A stretch of DNA of 64,000 nucleotides from Burkholderia contaminans (GTDB taxonomy: Bacteria > Pseudomonadota > Gammaproteobacteria > Burkholderiales > Burkholderiaceae). The notes under the pieces were generated by a model. It made no database searches. It saw nothing but the letters and a program-made list of their open reading frames with translations, and was not told the DNA's origin. Made by a program: the position numbers and the translations under genes. The stretch spans positions 124,001 through 188,000 of the forward strand of contig NZ_CP090641.1 of NCBI RefSeq assembly GCF_029633825.1, in the 5' to 3' direction. Shown here in pieces: positions 7,610 through 16,432 of the stretch; within the stretch, counting starts at the first letter, position 1, and each line of letters starts with the position of its first letter.

Positions 7610-8869
7610 TTAACGCATCGCCTTCACGTCGGCCGGCGTGACGCTCGCGGGCTGGCCGCCCCACGTCGCACGCAGGTAGTTCGCGAGCTGCGCGAGTTCG
7701 TCGTCGGTCAGCGTTTTCGCGAAACCCGGCATCCGCTGCAGGTTTTCGAAACCGGCGAACTTCTGCTCGTCGATGCCGTCGAGCATCGCGACCAGCAGGT
7801 TGCGCGAGTCGGCCTGACGCACCGTCGAATTGCCGTTCATCGGCACCGCCACGTGCGGCTTGCCTTCGCCGTTGAAGCCGTGACAACCGGCGCACACCGC
7901 GAGATAAACAGAGCGCCCGGCCGCCAGTTGCGCGGCATCGGCCGACACCGGCTTCACCGGTTGCGGCGCGGGCGGCGTATCGCCGAGCAGGTACGTCGAC
8001 AGGCCGCGCAGGTCGTCCTTCGTCAGATACTGCGTGCTCAAGTGCACGACCGGGTACATTTCGCCGAACGCCGAGCCTTGCGGCGCGATGCCGACGCCGA
8101 AGAACGTCTGCAGGTCGGCGCCCGTCCAGCCGCGCGCGGCGAGGCCGGCCGGCGTGATGTCGGGCGCGGCCACGCGGCCGAGCGCGGCGCCCGCGAACGG
8201 TTTCGCGCTGTCGAGCTGGCCCGTGAACGCGCGCGGCGTATGGCATTCCGCGCAGTGGCCGAGCGCACCCGCCAGATAGCGGCCGCGCTGCCAGTCGGCG
8301 GACTGGCCGGTCGACGCATCGGGCAGGCTGTCCTTCAGGAACACCATGTCCCAGAAGACCATCCCGAAACGCAGGTTGTACGGGAACTTCAGCTCGTGCT
8401 CGCGGTTTTCCTGCGCGACCGGCTTGACGGTCTTCAGGTACGCGTACATCGCGTCGGAATCGGCGCGCGTGAGCTGACGGTACGACGTGTACGGCATCGA
8501 CGGATACAGGCGCTTGCCCGGCGCCTTCCCGTCATGCAGCGCGGCGTAGAAATCGTCCGCGCTCCAGCTGCCGATCCCGTGATCCTTGTCGGGCGTGATG
8601 TTCGAGCCGTAGAACGTGCCGAACGGCGATTCGAGGGGCGCGCCGCCGGCGAACGGCGCGCCGTCCTTCGCGGTGTGGCACGCCGCGCAGTCGGCGGCCT
8701 TGACGAGATAGCGGCCGCGCGCGACCGGGTCGGCACCCGGCGCGCCGGAAGCCGCGTTCGAGGCCGGTGCGTCATGGCCGCCGCATGCGGCGAGCAGCAG
8801 CGCGCAGGCGACCGCGAGCGCGGGCAGGCCCGCAGCCCGCGCGACACGATGAGCGAGTGTGCGTTTCAT
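7610..8869 (-). CDS. Tri-heme cytochrome c subunit of a periplasmic molybdenum dehydrogenase
   Basis: A 419-residue exported cytochrome with three CxxCH heme sites: CAACH near residue 58, CAECH near 205 and CAGCH near 330. This matches the cytochrome subunit of membrane-bound aldehyde/gluconate/alcohol dehydrogenases. The signal is lipoprotein-like (LLLAACGGHD), so it may be tethered by a lipidated Cys. It is the last gene of a three-gene operon. Its ATG overlaps the stop of the 2Fe-2S gene by 4 bp (ATGA), implying coupled translation. It should pass electrons from the molybdenum enzyme to the respiratory chain (ubiquinone or a terminal oxidase). Confidence 0.9.
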   Translation of the reverse strand: MKRTLAHRVARAAGLPALAVACALLLAACGGHDAPASNAASGAPGADPVARGRYLVKAADCAACHTAKDGAPFAGGAPLESPFGTFYGSNITPDKDHGIGSWSADDFYAALHDGKAPGKRLYPSMPYTSYRQLTRADSDAMYAYLKTVKPVAQENREHELKFPYNLRFGMVFWDMVFLKDSLPDASTGQSADWQRGRYLAGALGHCAECHTPRAFTGQLDSAKPFAGAALGRVAAPDITPAGLAARGWTGADLQTFFGVGIAPQGSAFGEMYPVVHLSTQYLTKDDLRGLSTYLLGDTPPAPQPVKPVSADAAQLAAGRSVYLAVCAGCHGFNGEGKPHVAVPMNGNSTVRQADSRNLLVAMLDGIDEQKFAGFENLQRMPGFAKTLTDDELAQLANYLRATWGGQPASVTPADVKAMR

Positions 8870-9561
8870 GCGGAGTCCTTCACGAGTCCCGGCGTCGTCA
8901 AAATCACGTCCTTCACGGCTGCGTAGTAACGGACATAGCCCGTGCAGCGGCAAAGGTGCGCATCGAGCGCCTCGGTGATCGTGCGTTCGACGTCGGCCTT
9001 CGCGACCGGCTCGCGCTTCAGGCGTTCGATCAGCACGGTGGCCGCGTTGACGAAGCCCGGCGTGCAGTAGCCGCACTGGAAGCTGAAATGCTCGAGGAAC
9101 TTCTGCTGGATCGGCGACAGCTCGACCACTTCGCCCGCTTCGTTGCGCTTCGCGTGGCCTTCGATCGTGCGGATCGAACGGCCGTGGAAGAAGTGCGCGC
9201 CGGTGATGCAGGTGCGCATTTCCTCGCTCGTGCCGTCCGGCTTGTCGACGATCACGACGCACGCGTGGCAGATGCCCTGCCCGCAGCCGAGCCGCGAACC
9301 GGTGAGGCCTGCGTACTCGTGCAGGAACTCGATCATCATCAGCCCTTCCGGCACCTGCATCGGGCCGACGGACTTGCCGTTGATGTTCACCGACAACGGC
9401 TTCTGCTGGAACCGGACGAGCGGACGCTCGACGGCAGCCGGCGCCGATGCCTGCGCGGAAGGAACGGATGCCGGTGCGGCCGAAGCCGCGCTCGGCGCGG
9501 AAGCGCCGGTCGCAGCGGCGCTGGCGCTCGCGGCCGAAGCCGCGGTTTGGGCGGTCGTCAT
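8866..9561 (-). CDS. 2Fe-2S subunit of xanthine dehydrogenase-family enzyme
   Basis: A 231-residue iron-sulfur subunit. After an unusual Ala/Ser/Thr-rich N-terminal extension of ~70 residues comes a plant-type ferredoxin domain (VNINGKSVGPM; CGQGICHACVV; CITGAHFF). A second 2Fe-2S domain follows with CGYCTPG and CRCTGY. All eight ligands are present. There is no signal peptide or twin Arg, so export would depend on hitch-hiking with the Tat-targeted large subunit. The low-complexity extension is not typical of the family and may be a flexible tether. Its ATG overlaps the stop of the large-subunit gene by 4 bp and its stop overlaps the cytochrome start, so translation is coupled on both sides. 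Confidence 0.92.
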   Translation of the reverse strand: MTTAQTAASAASASAAATGASAPSAASAAPASVPSAQASAPAAVERPLVRFQQKPLSVNINGKSVGPMQVPEGLMMIEFLHEYAGLTGSRLGCGQGICHACVVIVDKPDGTSEEMRTCITGAHFFHGRSIRTIEGHAKRNEAGEVVELSPIQQKFLEHFSFQCGYCTPGFVNAATVLIERLKREPVAKADVERTITEALDAHLCRCTGYVRYYAAVKDVILTTPGLVKDSA

Positions 9562-12434
9562 GCGAGCACCTCCTGAATCTTTTGCGGGGTCACCGGCAGG
9601 TCGGTGAAACGATGGCCGATCGCGTGCGCGATGCCGTTCACGATCGCGCCGACGACGGGGATCATCACCACTTCGGCGACGCCCTTCGGCGGATCGGTCT
9701 CGGACAGCGGCGGCAGCACGTCGCCCGTCTGCGTCCAGACAGCGACGTCGGACGCGCGCGGCAGCTGGTAACGGTTGAAGTTCCACGTGCCGTTGCCAGG
9801 GCCGTCTTCATACAGCGGCAGATACTCGTGCAGCGCGTGGCCGATACCCATCGCGAGACCGCCCTGCAACTGCCCCGACACGAGCTGCGGCGAAATCTGG
9901 TTGCCGCACTCCATGATCGAATGGTGCGTGAGCAGCTCGACCTTGCCGGTCGCTTCGTGCACGGCCAGCTCGACGAGCGTGCCGACTGCCGTGTAGTACG
10001 TGACGGCCGCGTTGTTGCGGCTCGTCGGCGGGATGAACACGCGCTTGCGGTCCAGCACGCGGTAGCCGTTCGCGGTCGGCGCCAGCGTGCCGCGCATCGC
10101 GGTGGCGCCGGCCGGTGCGGCCGTGCCGGGCACCGGGCCGTTGTCGCCCGTCTTCGGCGCGCCGACGCGCAGCGACAGCCCGTCGATCGGCAGGCGCTCG
10201 ACCGTGCCGCCCACTTCGAACTCGGCGTCGGTCCACTGCCAGCGGTTGAACACGTGCACGACGGCGCCGGTCGGCAGGCCCAGCGCATGCGCCTGCTTCG
10301 CGAGCTGTTCGAAGCTCAGCGGCTCGAGGCCGTCGGCGGTCAGCTTGCCGTCGACCCAGCGCGCGTCCTCGATGCGGATCGCATACGGCGCGGCCTGGCC
10401 GCCGCCGAGGCCGCGCGTCCAGATCGACATCGCGGCCGGCCACAGGCCGTAGCGGAACACGGCGCGCGCGGCTTCGCGCGTGCTGTGCGTGAAGTAGTAC
10501 GCGGAGTTCGTCGCGCTCGACGGCGACGCATAGCTCGGCGACCAGCGCGGGTTCGCGCTCAGGCGATCCTGGTCGGCCTGCGACATGACGTACGGATCGC
10601 CGCTGGTCTCGACCGGCAGGTCCGGCCATTCGGTCACGGCCACGCGCACGTCCGTTGCCGGACGACCCAGCCATTTCGCGACCGCGACCGCCTGCGACGT
10701 CGACATCCCGGTGCCGATCTCGGCCGCCGTGTGCTGCAGCGACACCTTGCCGTTCTCGTCGAATTCGACCTTCGCGAACGACGCTTCCGCGCCCGTGCCG
10801 AAGTCCTTCTGCACGCACGCGAAGCCGACGCCGTAGCGCTTGCCCGGGTTCGCGGCCTCGTATTCGGCCTTGCGCGCCGCGCGGCGCGTCCACAGGGGAT
10901 GCTGCTTCGAGCGCTCGAGCACCTCGTCGACGCGCAGCGCGCCGGCGGGAATCGCCCCCTGCGTGTTCTTCATCCCCGAACGCAGTGCGTTGCGCAGGCG
11001 GAAATCGATCGGGTCGATGTTCAGCTGCGCGGCGATCTCGTCGACCGCCATCTCGGTCGCCGCCATGCTCTGCAGCGTGCCGTAGCCGCGCGCGGAACCG
11101 GCATCGATCGCGCGCGACGCGATCGCGACCGCGGCCAGGTCGCTCTTCGGGAAGTAGTAGATCGATTGCGCGGCCGTCGCCCCCACCATCGCCACCGACG
11201 GCGAGAAGTTCGAGCGCCCGCCGCCGTTCGCCTCGAAGTCACCCTTGAACGACTGCAGCAGGCCCGTGTTGCGGTCCACCGCGATCCGGTAGTGCATCTT
11301 GAACGCGTGACGCTTCAGCGACGTCTGGAACTGCTCGTAGCGGTCGTTCGCGAAACGCACCGGGCGGCCGTCCGCGTACAGCGCGCAGACGAGACCGTAG
11401 AACGGCACGTTGAAGTGATCCTTGGAGCCGTAGCCGACCGTGTAGCACGGATGCACGAACAGCTTCTTCACCGGGAAGCGGCACTTCGCGACCATCGCGG
11501 CCGCGTTCTCGGCCACTTCGAGCGGCGACTGGGTCGGCACGACGAGGTGCAGCGACTGCGTCGCGGCGTCGTACCAGCAGTTCGCGTTGTCCGGCTCGAG
11601 CGCGGACGTATCGACCGACTGCGTGTTGTACTCGCGGTCGAACACGAGCCAGTCTGCCGACGGATGGTCGAGCTCGCTGGCGATCTGCCCGGCGAGGAAC
11701 ATGCCCTGCTCGTCGAGCTTGCCGTGCTCCTTGCCGTCCGGCCACACCGGCAGGTGCTTGCGCATCATGCTCGGGAAGATCGGCGCGTCCTTCAGGCTCG
11801 AATAGACGTCGTCGTCATAGGCCGTCTTGCCGCCCACGCGCACGTAGCGGAAGGTGCCCCACGGATCGCGCTCGAGCGGGCCCGTGACCGCGCCGTAGCG
11901 GATCACGTCGTCGCGGAACTTGAGCGCGTTCTTCGCGAAGCGAAAGCGCGCGAAGTCGTGATAGATGAGGATCGCGACCGCATGGCCGAGATACGCGGGC
12001 GTCTTGCCGGCCGGCAGCAGCATGTCGTCGCCGTAGAACGTCGGGAACGCGACGCCGTCGCGCACGAGATCGTCGGCCGTGACCACGCGGTCCGGCTTCA
12101 GGTCGTCGCCGAGCAGCGACAGGTCGAAGCCCTCGTAGATCCGGTCGGCCTGCGTGACGCGCAGGATCAGCGCATGCGACTGCTGCTGCGGCCAGTGCGG
12201 CATGTCGGCGGCGCGCACGTCACGGGCGAACACTTTCGAGCCCGTGACCTTCGCGATGCCGTCGATGCGGAATTGGGGGATGCCGGTGACGCTATCCCAT
12301 TTGACGGGGGTGAGGAGTTTTTCTTCGAAGAGCGCCGCGAATGCGCGGCTGCCCAGGGGCGCGACATACACCGCGACGCCCGCCAGCACGCTGGCTTTCA
12401 GAAAACCCCGCCGTGACAGGCCGTGGTTTTTCAT
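9558..12434 (-). CDS. Molybdopterin-binding large subunit, xanthine dehydrogenase family (periplasmic aldehyde dehydrogenase type)
   Basis: A 958-residue large subunit with a Tat signal (SRRGFLKASVLAGVAVYVAP), so the folded enzyme is exported. It keeps the domain order of the periplasmic xanthine-dehydrogenase-like group: an early FRIDGIAKVTGSKVFARDV segment, SARGYGTLQSMAATEMAVDEIA, GVGFACVQKDFGTGAEASFA, AAEIGTGMSTSQAVAVAKWL, and a C-terminal QISPQLVSGQLQGGLAMGIG with the expected Gly and Gln contacts to the cofactor. The substrate cannot be told from sequence; aldehydes or N-heterocycles are the usual ones. It heads an operon with the 2Fe-2S and cytochrome genes. No maturation factor (XdhC, MobA) is seen nearby. 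The ATG at 12434 is chosen because it gives the complete Tat signal. Confidence 0.92.
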   Translation of the reverse strand: MKNHGLSRRGFLKASVLAGVAVYVAPLGSRAFAALFEEKLLTPVKWDSVTGIPQFRIDGIAKVTGSKVFARDVRAADMPHWPQQQSHALILRVTQADRIYEGFDLSLLGDDLKPDRVVTADDLVRDGVAFPTFYGDDMLLPAGKTPAYLGHAVAILIYHDFARFRFAKNALKFRDDVIRYGAVTGPLERDPWGTFRYVRVGGKTAYDDDVYSSLKDAPIFPSMMRKHLPVWPDGKEHGKLDEQGMFLAGQIASELDHPSADWLVFDREYNTQSVDTSALEPDNANCWYDAATQSLHLVVPTQSPLEVAENAAAMVAKCRFPVKKLFVHPCYTVGYGSKDHFNVPFYGLVCALYADGRPVRFANDRYEQFQTSLKRHAFKMHYRIAVDRNTGLLQSFKGDFEANGGGRSNFSPSVAMVGATAAQSIYYFPKSDLAAVAIASRAIDAGSARGYGTLQSMAATEMAVDEIAAQLNIDPIDFRLRNALRSGMKNTQGAIPAGALRVDEVLERSKQHPLWTRRAARKAEYEAANPGKRYGVGFACVQKDFGTGAEASFAKVEFDENGKVSLQHTAAEIGTGMSTSQAVAVAKWLGRPATDVRVAVTEWPDLPVETSGDPYVMSQADQDRLSANPRWSPSYASPSSATNSAYYFTHSTREAARAVFRYGLWPAAMSIWTRGLGGGQAAPYAIRIEDARWVDGKLTADGLEPLSFEQLAKQAHALGLPTGAVVHVFNRWQWTDAEFEVGGTVERLPIDGLSLRVGAPKTGDNGPVPGTAAPAGATAMRGTLAPTANGYRVLDRKRVFIPPTSRNNAAVTYYTAVGTLVELAVHEATGKVELLTHHSIMECGNQISPQLVSGQLQGGLAMGIGHALHEYLPLYEDGPGNGTWNFNRYQLPRASDVAVWTQTGDVLPPLSETDPPKGVAEVVMIPVVGAIVNGIAHAIGHRFTDLPVTPQKIQEVLA

Positions 12435-12957
12435 TGGGGGGGAACCTCCTGATGCGGCTCGGACGGCGATCGGGTGTCGCGACGTTCGGAGCGGCGCGCA
12501 TTCTGGCATTGTTTTTGATATATCGCCTATAGTATTTCTCGCATGAAATACTTATTGAATTTCTTATAACGGTATTCAGCCGGCCTGCGACAGCCGGTCG
12601 CGGGTGTCGCTTCGACCGCGTCGCGTGCCCGTCTGCAGCAGTTTCGATCGTGTCGACCGAGCCCGCTCTGTGCTCGGTGACCGGTCTTCCGCCGGCCCCC
12701 GAGCCGCATTCCGTTCGCGACGATGCTGCCCCAGGCGCCGGCGAATACGCAAGCCATTCGCGGGCGTGATTGACGACGAGCGGCCGGCGCGGCGAGCGCC
12801 GCCGCGGGCCCCTCCGGGCATCCACGCGGGCACCCCGCGCCGCCCGTGTTTCATGGTAATGTCGTGCGCATCCGGCGTGGCCGGGCTTCCGCCATGTGCC
12901 GTGCGGTCGCCGCCAGCCATCGCGACATCACGCGACATCGTGTCGAGGTCAAAAACC
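12435..12957. other. Divergent intergenic region with AT-rich core
   Basis: A 523-bp region between the molybdenum-enzyme operon and the GGDEF gene. An AT-rich patch at 12507-12572 (TTTTTGATATATCGCCTATAG... and TTGAATTTCTTATAACGG) stands out and is the likely promoter area for the leftward operon. The remaining GC-rich 380 bp, including the frame running into the GGDEF gene from 12604, shows no protein family and no ribosome site. Confidence 0.5.
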
Positions 12958-14508
12958 ATGGCAGTCAGGGCATCTCTCCTGCACTCCGTTCTCGCCACTC
13001 CTCCCTCCGGCAACCACCGTGTGACGGCCGCGCTGCGCCCGTCGATGCTCGTTACGCTGTTCGAAGACGTCCGACCGATGGCGCTCTCCGGGCTCGCGAG
13101 CGGCTTCGTCGCGGCCGTCGCGCTGATCCGGCTGCAGCAGCTCTGGTGCCTCGCATGGCTGGTCGCCGACGTCGGCCTGCTCATCGCGCGGCTCTCGATC
13201 GCGCGTGCGTACACCGTTCAACGCAACGCCGGCGACGACCGTGCCGAATACTGGGCGATGCGCTACGCGCCCGTGTCGCTCGTCGCGTGCTTCGTGCTCG
13301 GTCTCGGCGTGATGGGCTGCGTGCAGGCCGTCGACGTGGAGCTCGGCACGCTGTCGGTGATGGTCGCGGGCGGCGTGTTCGGCGGAATCGCGTCGCGCAA
13401 TTCGGCGCTGCCGCGGCTCGCGATGATGCAGGTCACGCTTGGCGTGCTGCCGATCGGCGTCGGTGCGCTGCTCGCCCACCGGTCGGGCGCGTGGCTGCTG
13501 CTGCCGCCGCTCGCGATCTATCTCGCCGCGATGCGCACGGTCGTCCAGCGTCACTATCGCGTGCTCGTCGCGCTGATCGCCGCACGCCAGCGCAACGCCG
13601 AACTCGTCGCGCGCTTCGACGCCGCGCTCACCTACATGCCGCACGGCCTGTGCATGATCGACGGCGAGCGCCGCGTGATCGTCGCGAACCGGCGCACCGC
13701 GCAACTGTTCGGCTCGCCGCGCGAAATCATGCTCGATACGCCGCTGCCTGCCGTCGTCGCGGCGCTCGGCGCGAACGACGCGACCGATCCCGGCGGCGCC
13801 ATTCTGGCCACGCAGTGCGAGCTCTGGCTGACCTGCGACGAACCCGCGCCGCTCGACGTCGTGCTCGCCGACGGCCGCCAGCTCGAACTGACCCGCCATC
13901 GCGTGCCGGACGGCAACGCGGTGATCATCGTCGAGGACGTGACCGCGCGCCGCCAGACCGAGCAGCACATCCGGCATCTCGCGCGGCACGATGCGCTGAC
14001 GGGCTTGCCGAATCGCCACGAGCTGCATGCCGAGCTCAAGCGAATGCTCGCGCGCCGGCCGCGCGCGCCGGGCCCGGCGCTCGCCGTGATGTATCTCGAC
14101 CTCGACGGCTTCAAGGCGATCAACGACCGGTTCGGCCACCAGGCCGGCGACGACGTGCTCACCCAGGTCGCCGTGCGGCTGGGCAAGACGCTGCCGTCCG
14201 GCGAGCTGGCGGCCCGCATCGGCGGCGACGAGTTCGTGGTCGCGATCGACGACACGACGATGCACGCGTGCTCGCTCCTCGCCGCGCGCATCATCCGGCA
14301 GATCTCGGCGCCGTACACGCTGTCGATCGGCGAGACGGTGAGCCTCGGGATCAGCATCGGCATCGCACTCGACGACGGGCACGGCTCCCCCGACGAACTG
14401 ATCCGGCAGGCCGACAGCGCGCTGTACGAAGCGAAGTCGGCCGGCAAGGGAATCTATCGCTTCTATTCGAGCGGCAGCAGCCGGGTCACGCCCGTCATCG
14501 CGAGCTGA
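12958..14508 (+). CDS. Membrane-bound PAS-GGDEF diguanylate cyclase
   Basis: A 516-residue protein that should make cyclic di-GMP. Several hydrophobic segments fill residues ~40-195 (GLASGFVAAVALIRL, LVADVGLLIARLSI, SLVACFVLGLGVMGCV, LLLPPLAIYLAAM). A PAS-like domain follows (FDAALTYMPHGLCMIDGERRVI, ~220-320), then a GGDEF domain beginning LARHDALTGLPNRHEL. The active-site motif GGDEF is intact at residues 422-426. The inhibitory RxxD site, expected a few residues before it, is missing (the sequence there is PSGELAARI). No EAL domain is present. The ATG at 12958 gives a short cytoplasmic N-terminus, though no strong Shine-Dalgarno is visible; longer in-frame starts back to 12604 lack support. 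It would control motility or biofilm in response to a signal at the membrane or PAS domain. Confidence 0.85.
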   Translation: MAVRASLLHSVLATPPSGNHRVTAALRPSMLVTLFEDVRPMALSGLASGFVAAVALIRLQQLWCLAWLVADVGLLIARLSIARAYTVQRNAGDDRAEYWAMRYAPVSLVACFVLGLGVMGCVQAVDVELGTLSVMVAGGVFGGIASRNSALPRLAMMQVTLGVLPIGVGALLAHRSGAWLLLPPLAIYLAAMRTVVQRHYRVLVALIAARQRNAELVARFDAALTYMPHGLCMIDGERRVIVANRRTAQLFGSPREIMLDTPLPAVVAALGANDATDPGGAILATQCELWLTCDEPAPLDVVLADGRQLELTRHRVPDGNAVIIVEDVTARRQTEQHIRHLARHDALTGLPNRHELHAELKRMLARRPRAPGPALAVMYLDLDGFKAINDRFGHQAGDDVLTQVAVRLGKTLPSGELAARIGGDEFVVAIDDTTMHACSLLAARIIRQISAPYTLSIGETVSLGISIGIALDDGHGSPDELIRQADSALYEAKSAGKGIYRFYSSGSSRVTPVIAS

Positions 14509-14712
14509 CGCGGCTGCGCCGCCCGTTTTCCCCGCCGCCGCTCCTTCCGACGATTCAATTCCGAAACGCTTTGCGTCGCCGCATGTGTCGTCGCGCGTTC
14601 GCGTGTCACGTGACGTGTTCCGTAACATCGCCGCTCGCCACCCGTCACGTTGGCTGCAGAAGCCTGCACGATCGAGGCATAGCCGGGCTTTTCGAACCTG
14701 GCACTCTTATTG

Positions 14713-14742
14713 CTCCCTGTCAGGAAAACAGGTGTCAGGGAG
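14713..14742 (+). promoter_or_regulatory. Hairpin masking the Shine-Dalgarno of the next gene
   Basis: CTCCCTG (14713-14719) pairs perfectly with CAGGGAG (14736-14742), with an additional inner CCTGT/ACAGG pairing option. The right arm contains the Shine-Dalgarno of the gene starting at 14750, so the folded leader would hide the ribosome site. This fits a thermosensor, an sRNA/protein-controlled leader or a cis hairpin lowering expression. Confidence 0.5.
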
Positions 14743-14749
14743 ACCCAAC

Positions 14750-15034
14750 ATGAATACCGTCGAAGTCCTCAGCCGCAGCGAAACCATCGACGAACTGGAT
14801 GTGATCGACGGCGCGTCGCTGATCCGCCGGCTCGTGTCCGAACGGCGCATGCCTGTGCCTGTGGCCGCGCGGGAAGCCCGATGCGTCGACAATCCGCCGC
14901 TCACGCTGTACGGCGCGTTTCGCCAGGGCATCGCCGATCACGGTGCGCGCCGCGAGAATCCGTATCGCGCCGGCAGCCGTTTCTGGGCACTGTGGGAAGA
15001 AGGCCGTCTCGAAGCTGAAACATCGGGCCGGTAA
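14750..15034 (+). CDS. 94-residue protein with RMF/CrpP-like C-terminal motif
   Basis: A small soluble protein starting MNTVEVLSRSETIDELDVID with a GGGAG ribosome site 7 bases upstream. The C-terminal half reads AFRQGIADHGARRENPY, then a short Ser-containing stretch and FWALWEEGRLEAE. This AxxxG-x(n)-NPY-x(n)-W-x-x-G pattern recalls ribosome modulation factor and the RMF-like CrpP group, which bind ribosomes or were reported as small modifying enzymes. The likeness is by motif only and is weak. If real, the protein could act in ribosome hibernation, consistent with a tightly regulated leader. It stands alone between the GGDEF gene and the deacylase. Confidence 0.6.
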   Translation: MNTVEVLSRSETIDELDVIDGASLIRRLVSERRMPVPVAAREARCVDNPPLTLYGAFRQGIADHGARRENPYRAGSRFWALWEEGRLEAETSGR

Positions 15035-15285
15035 GCCGGTGGCGAGCGCCGGCCCCGTCGCGACAAGGGGCCGGCGCGAAACATCACGCCGGAATGCGGC
15101 CGGCGAGCCGCCATGCGTTCACCGCTGCAACATTGCACGGGGTTTCGCGTATCGGCTTTGCAACGCGCCCGTACGCATCCATGCGCGTGCCGCTTGACGG
15201 CGTTCGGCGTTGCGCACGCCCTGCGCGCCGCGCGGCAGTCGTTTCCCGATAAGATGGCGAATTCCGTTCATCGAACGATGCCGCC

Positions 15286-16329
15286 ATGACCGCCTCTTCT
15301 TCCTCGCACCGCAATCCCATCCACTGCGAAATCGATCTCGACGCGCCAGGCAAGCACGCGGGCTACCTGCGGCTGCCGCATTCCGTGCACCGCTCGGCGT
15401 ACGGCTGGCTGCCGATCCCGATCGCGTCGATCCGCAACGGCGACGGCCCGGTCGCGCTCGTGATGGCCGGCAATCACGGCGACGAGTACGAAGGCCAGAT
15501 CATCGTGTCGCAACTGATGCGCGAGATCGAGCCCGAGATGGTCAGCGGGCAATTGATCCTGCTGCCGATGGCGAATTTCCCGGCGGCGGATGCAGGCCTG
15601 CGTGTGTCGCCACTCGACGGAGGCAACCTGAACCGCAGCTTCCCCGGCGATCCGACCGGCACGCCGACGCAGATGATCGCCCACTACATCGAGCACGCGC
15701 TGCTGTCGCGCGCAGAGTATCTGGTCGACCTGCACTCGGGCGGCAGCTCGCTGCTGTACCAGGGCGGCAACATGCTCGCGATCGATCCGCTCGACGCCGA
15801 CGAAGCGGCGAAGCTCAACGGGCTGCTGGTCGCGTTCGGGCTGGACAATGCGCTGCTGCACGCGCCGAATCCCGTGCATTCGGCATCGGCCGCGCGCCGC
15901 CAGGGCGCGATCTCGATCGTGACCGAACTCGGCGGCGCGGGCATGGCCGATCCGTCGCTGATCCGGATGGGCCGCCAAGGGCTGCTGCACTACCTCGGCC
16001 ATATCGGGCTGCTGCACGGCGCGCTCGTGCCCGATGCGCCGCCTACCGTCACGCGCTTCATGCGGGTCGACGGCGAGCGCCACTTCGTCTACGCGTACGA
16101 GCGCGGGCTGTACGAGCCGCTCGTCGAACTCGGCGACCAGGTGAAGGCCGGGCAGCCGGCCGCGTGGGTGCATTTCCCCGATACGCCGCTGCGCGAACCG
16201 GTGCTGCACCGCTTCAAGGGCGACGGCGAAGTGGTGTGCAAGCGCGTGCCCGCGCAGGTGCAGCGCGGCGATTGCCTGTTCCAGCTGGCGGAGTTGTCGG
16301 CGCCGCCGAGCATCGGCCAGACGGCCTAA
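15286..16329 (+). CDS. Succinylglutamate desuccinylase/aspartoacylase-family zinc deacylase (DoeB-like)
   Basis: A 347-residue zinc hydrolase of the AstE/AspA superfamily. Visible catalytic features are GNHGDEYEGQ (His and Glu zinc ligands), NLNRSFPGD and VDLHSGG (third ligand region). A C-terminal beta domain begins near FMRVDGERHFVYAYERGLYEP. Length and motifs fit the group that includes N-alpha-acetyl-diaminobutyrate deacetylase DoeB of ectoine catabolism. No DoeA, DoeC, DoeD or ectoine transporter gene is adjacent, so the substrate is open; an N-acyl amino acid is the safe call. The ATG at 15286 is the first in frame near the conserved start, with a weak ribosome site. It is a single-gene unit. 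Confidence 0.82.
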   Translation: MTASSSSHRNPIHCEIDLDAPGKHAGYLRLPHSVHRSAYGWLPIPIASIRNGDGPVALVMAGNHGDEYEGQIIVSQLMREIEPEMVSGQLILLPMANFPAADAGLRVSPLDGGNLNRSFPGDPTGTPTQMIAHYIEHALLSRAEYLVDLHSGGSSLLYQGGNMLAIDPLDADEAAKLNGLLVAFGLDNALLHAPNPVHSASAARRQGAISIVTELGGAGMADPSLIRMGRQGLLHYLGHIGLLHGALVPDAPPTVTRFMRVDGERHFVYAYERGLYEPLVELGDQVKAGQPAAWVHFPDTPLREPVLHRFKGDGEVVCKRVPAQVQRGDCLFQLAELSAPPSIGQTA

Positions 16330-16390
16330 ATCCGGACCTCTCTCCTTTCCCTGCTGTCTGCCAGTCATGGCGGACGGCATGCGTTCGCCA

Positions 16391-16427
16391 TTAACCAACT
16401 TGACAAATTAACTTACTTGGTTATGAT
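16391..16427 (+). promoter_or_regulatory. mqsRA promoter and probable MqsA operator
   Basis: A near-perfect sigma-70 promoter is visible: TTGACA (16400-16405), 16-bp spacer, TATGAT (16422-16427). Inverted arms TAACCAA (16392-16398) and TTGGTTA (16417-16423) flank the -35 and overlap the -10, as expected for autorepression; E. coli MqsA binds AACCT/AGGTT-type palindromes. The -10 ends only 5 bases before the mqsR ATG, so the transcript would be leaderless or nearly so. Confidence 0.7.
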
Positions 16428-16432
16428 CGCAG

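Noticed and set aside
9447..12416. A 989-codon plus-strand frame opposite the molybdenum large-subunit gene.
   Set aside because: It is the mirror of a real gene in high-GC DNA: Arg/Ala/Val-rich, no family motif, no ribosome site. The minus strand carries a complete Tat-exported enzyme.
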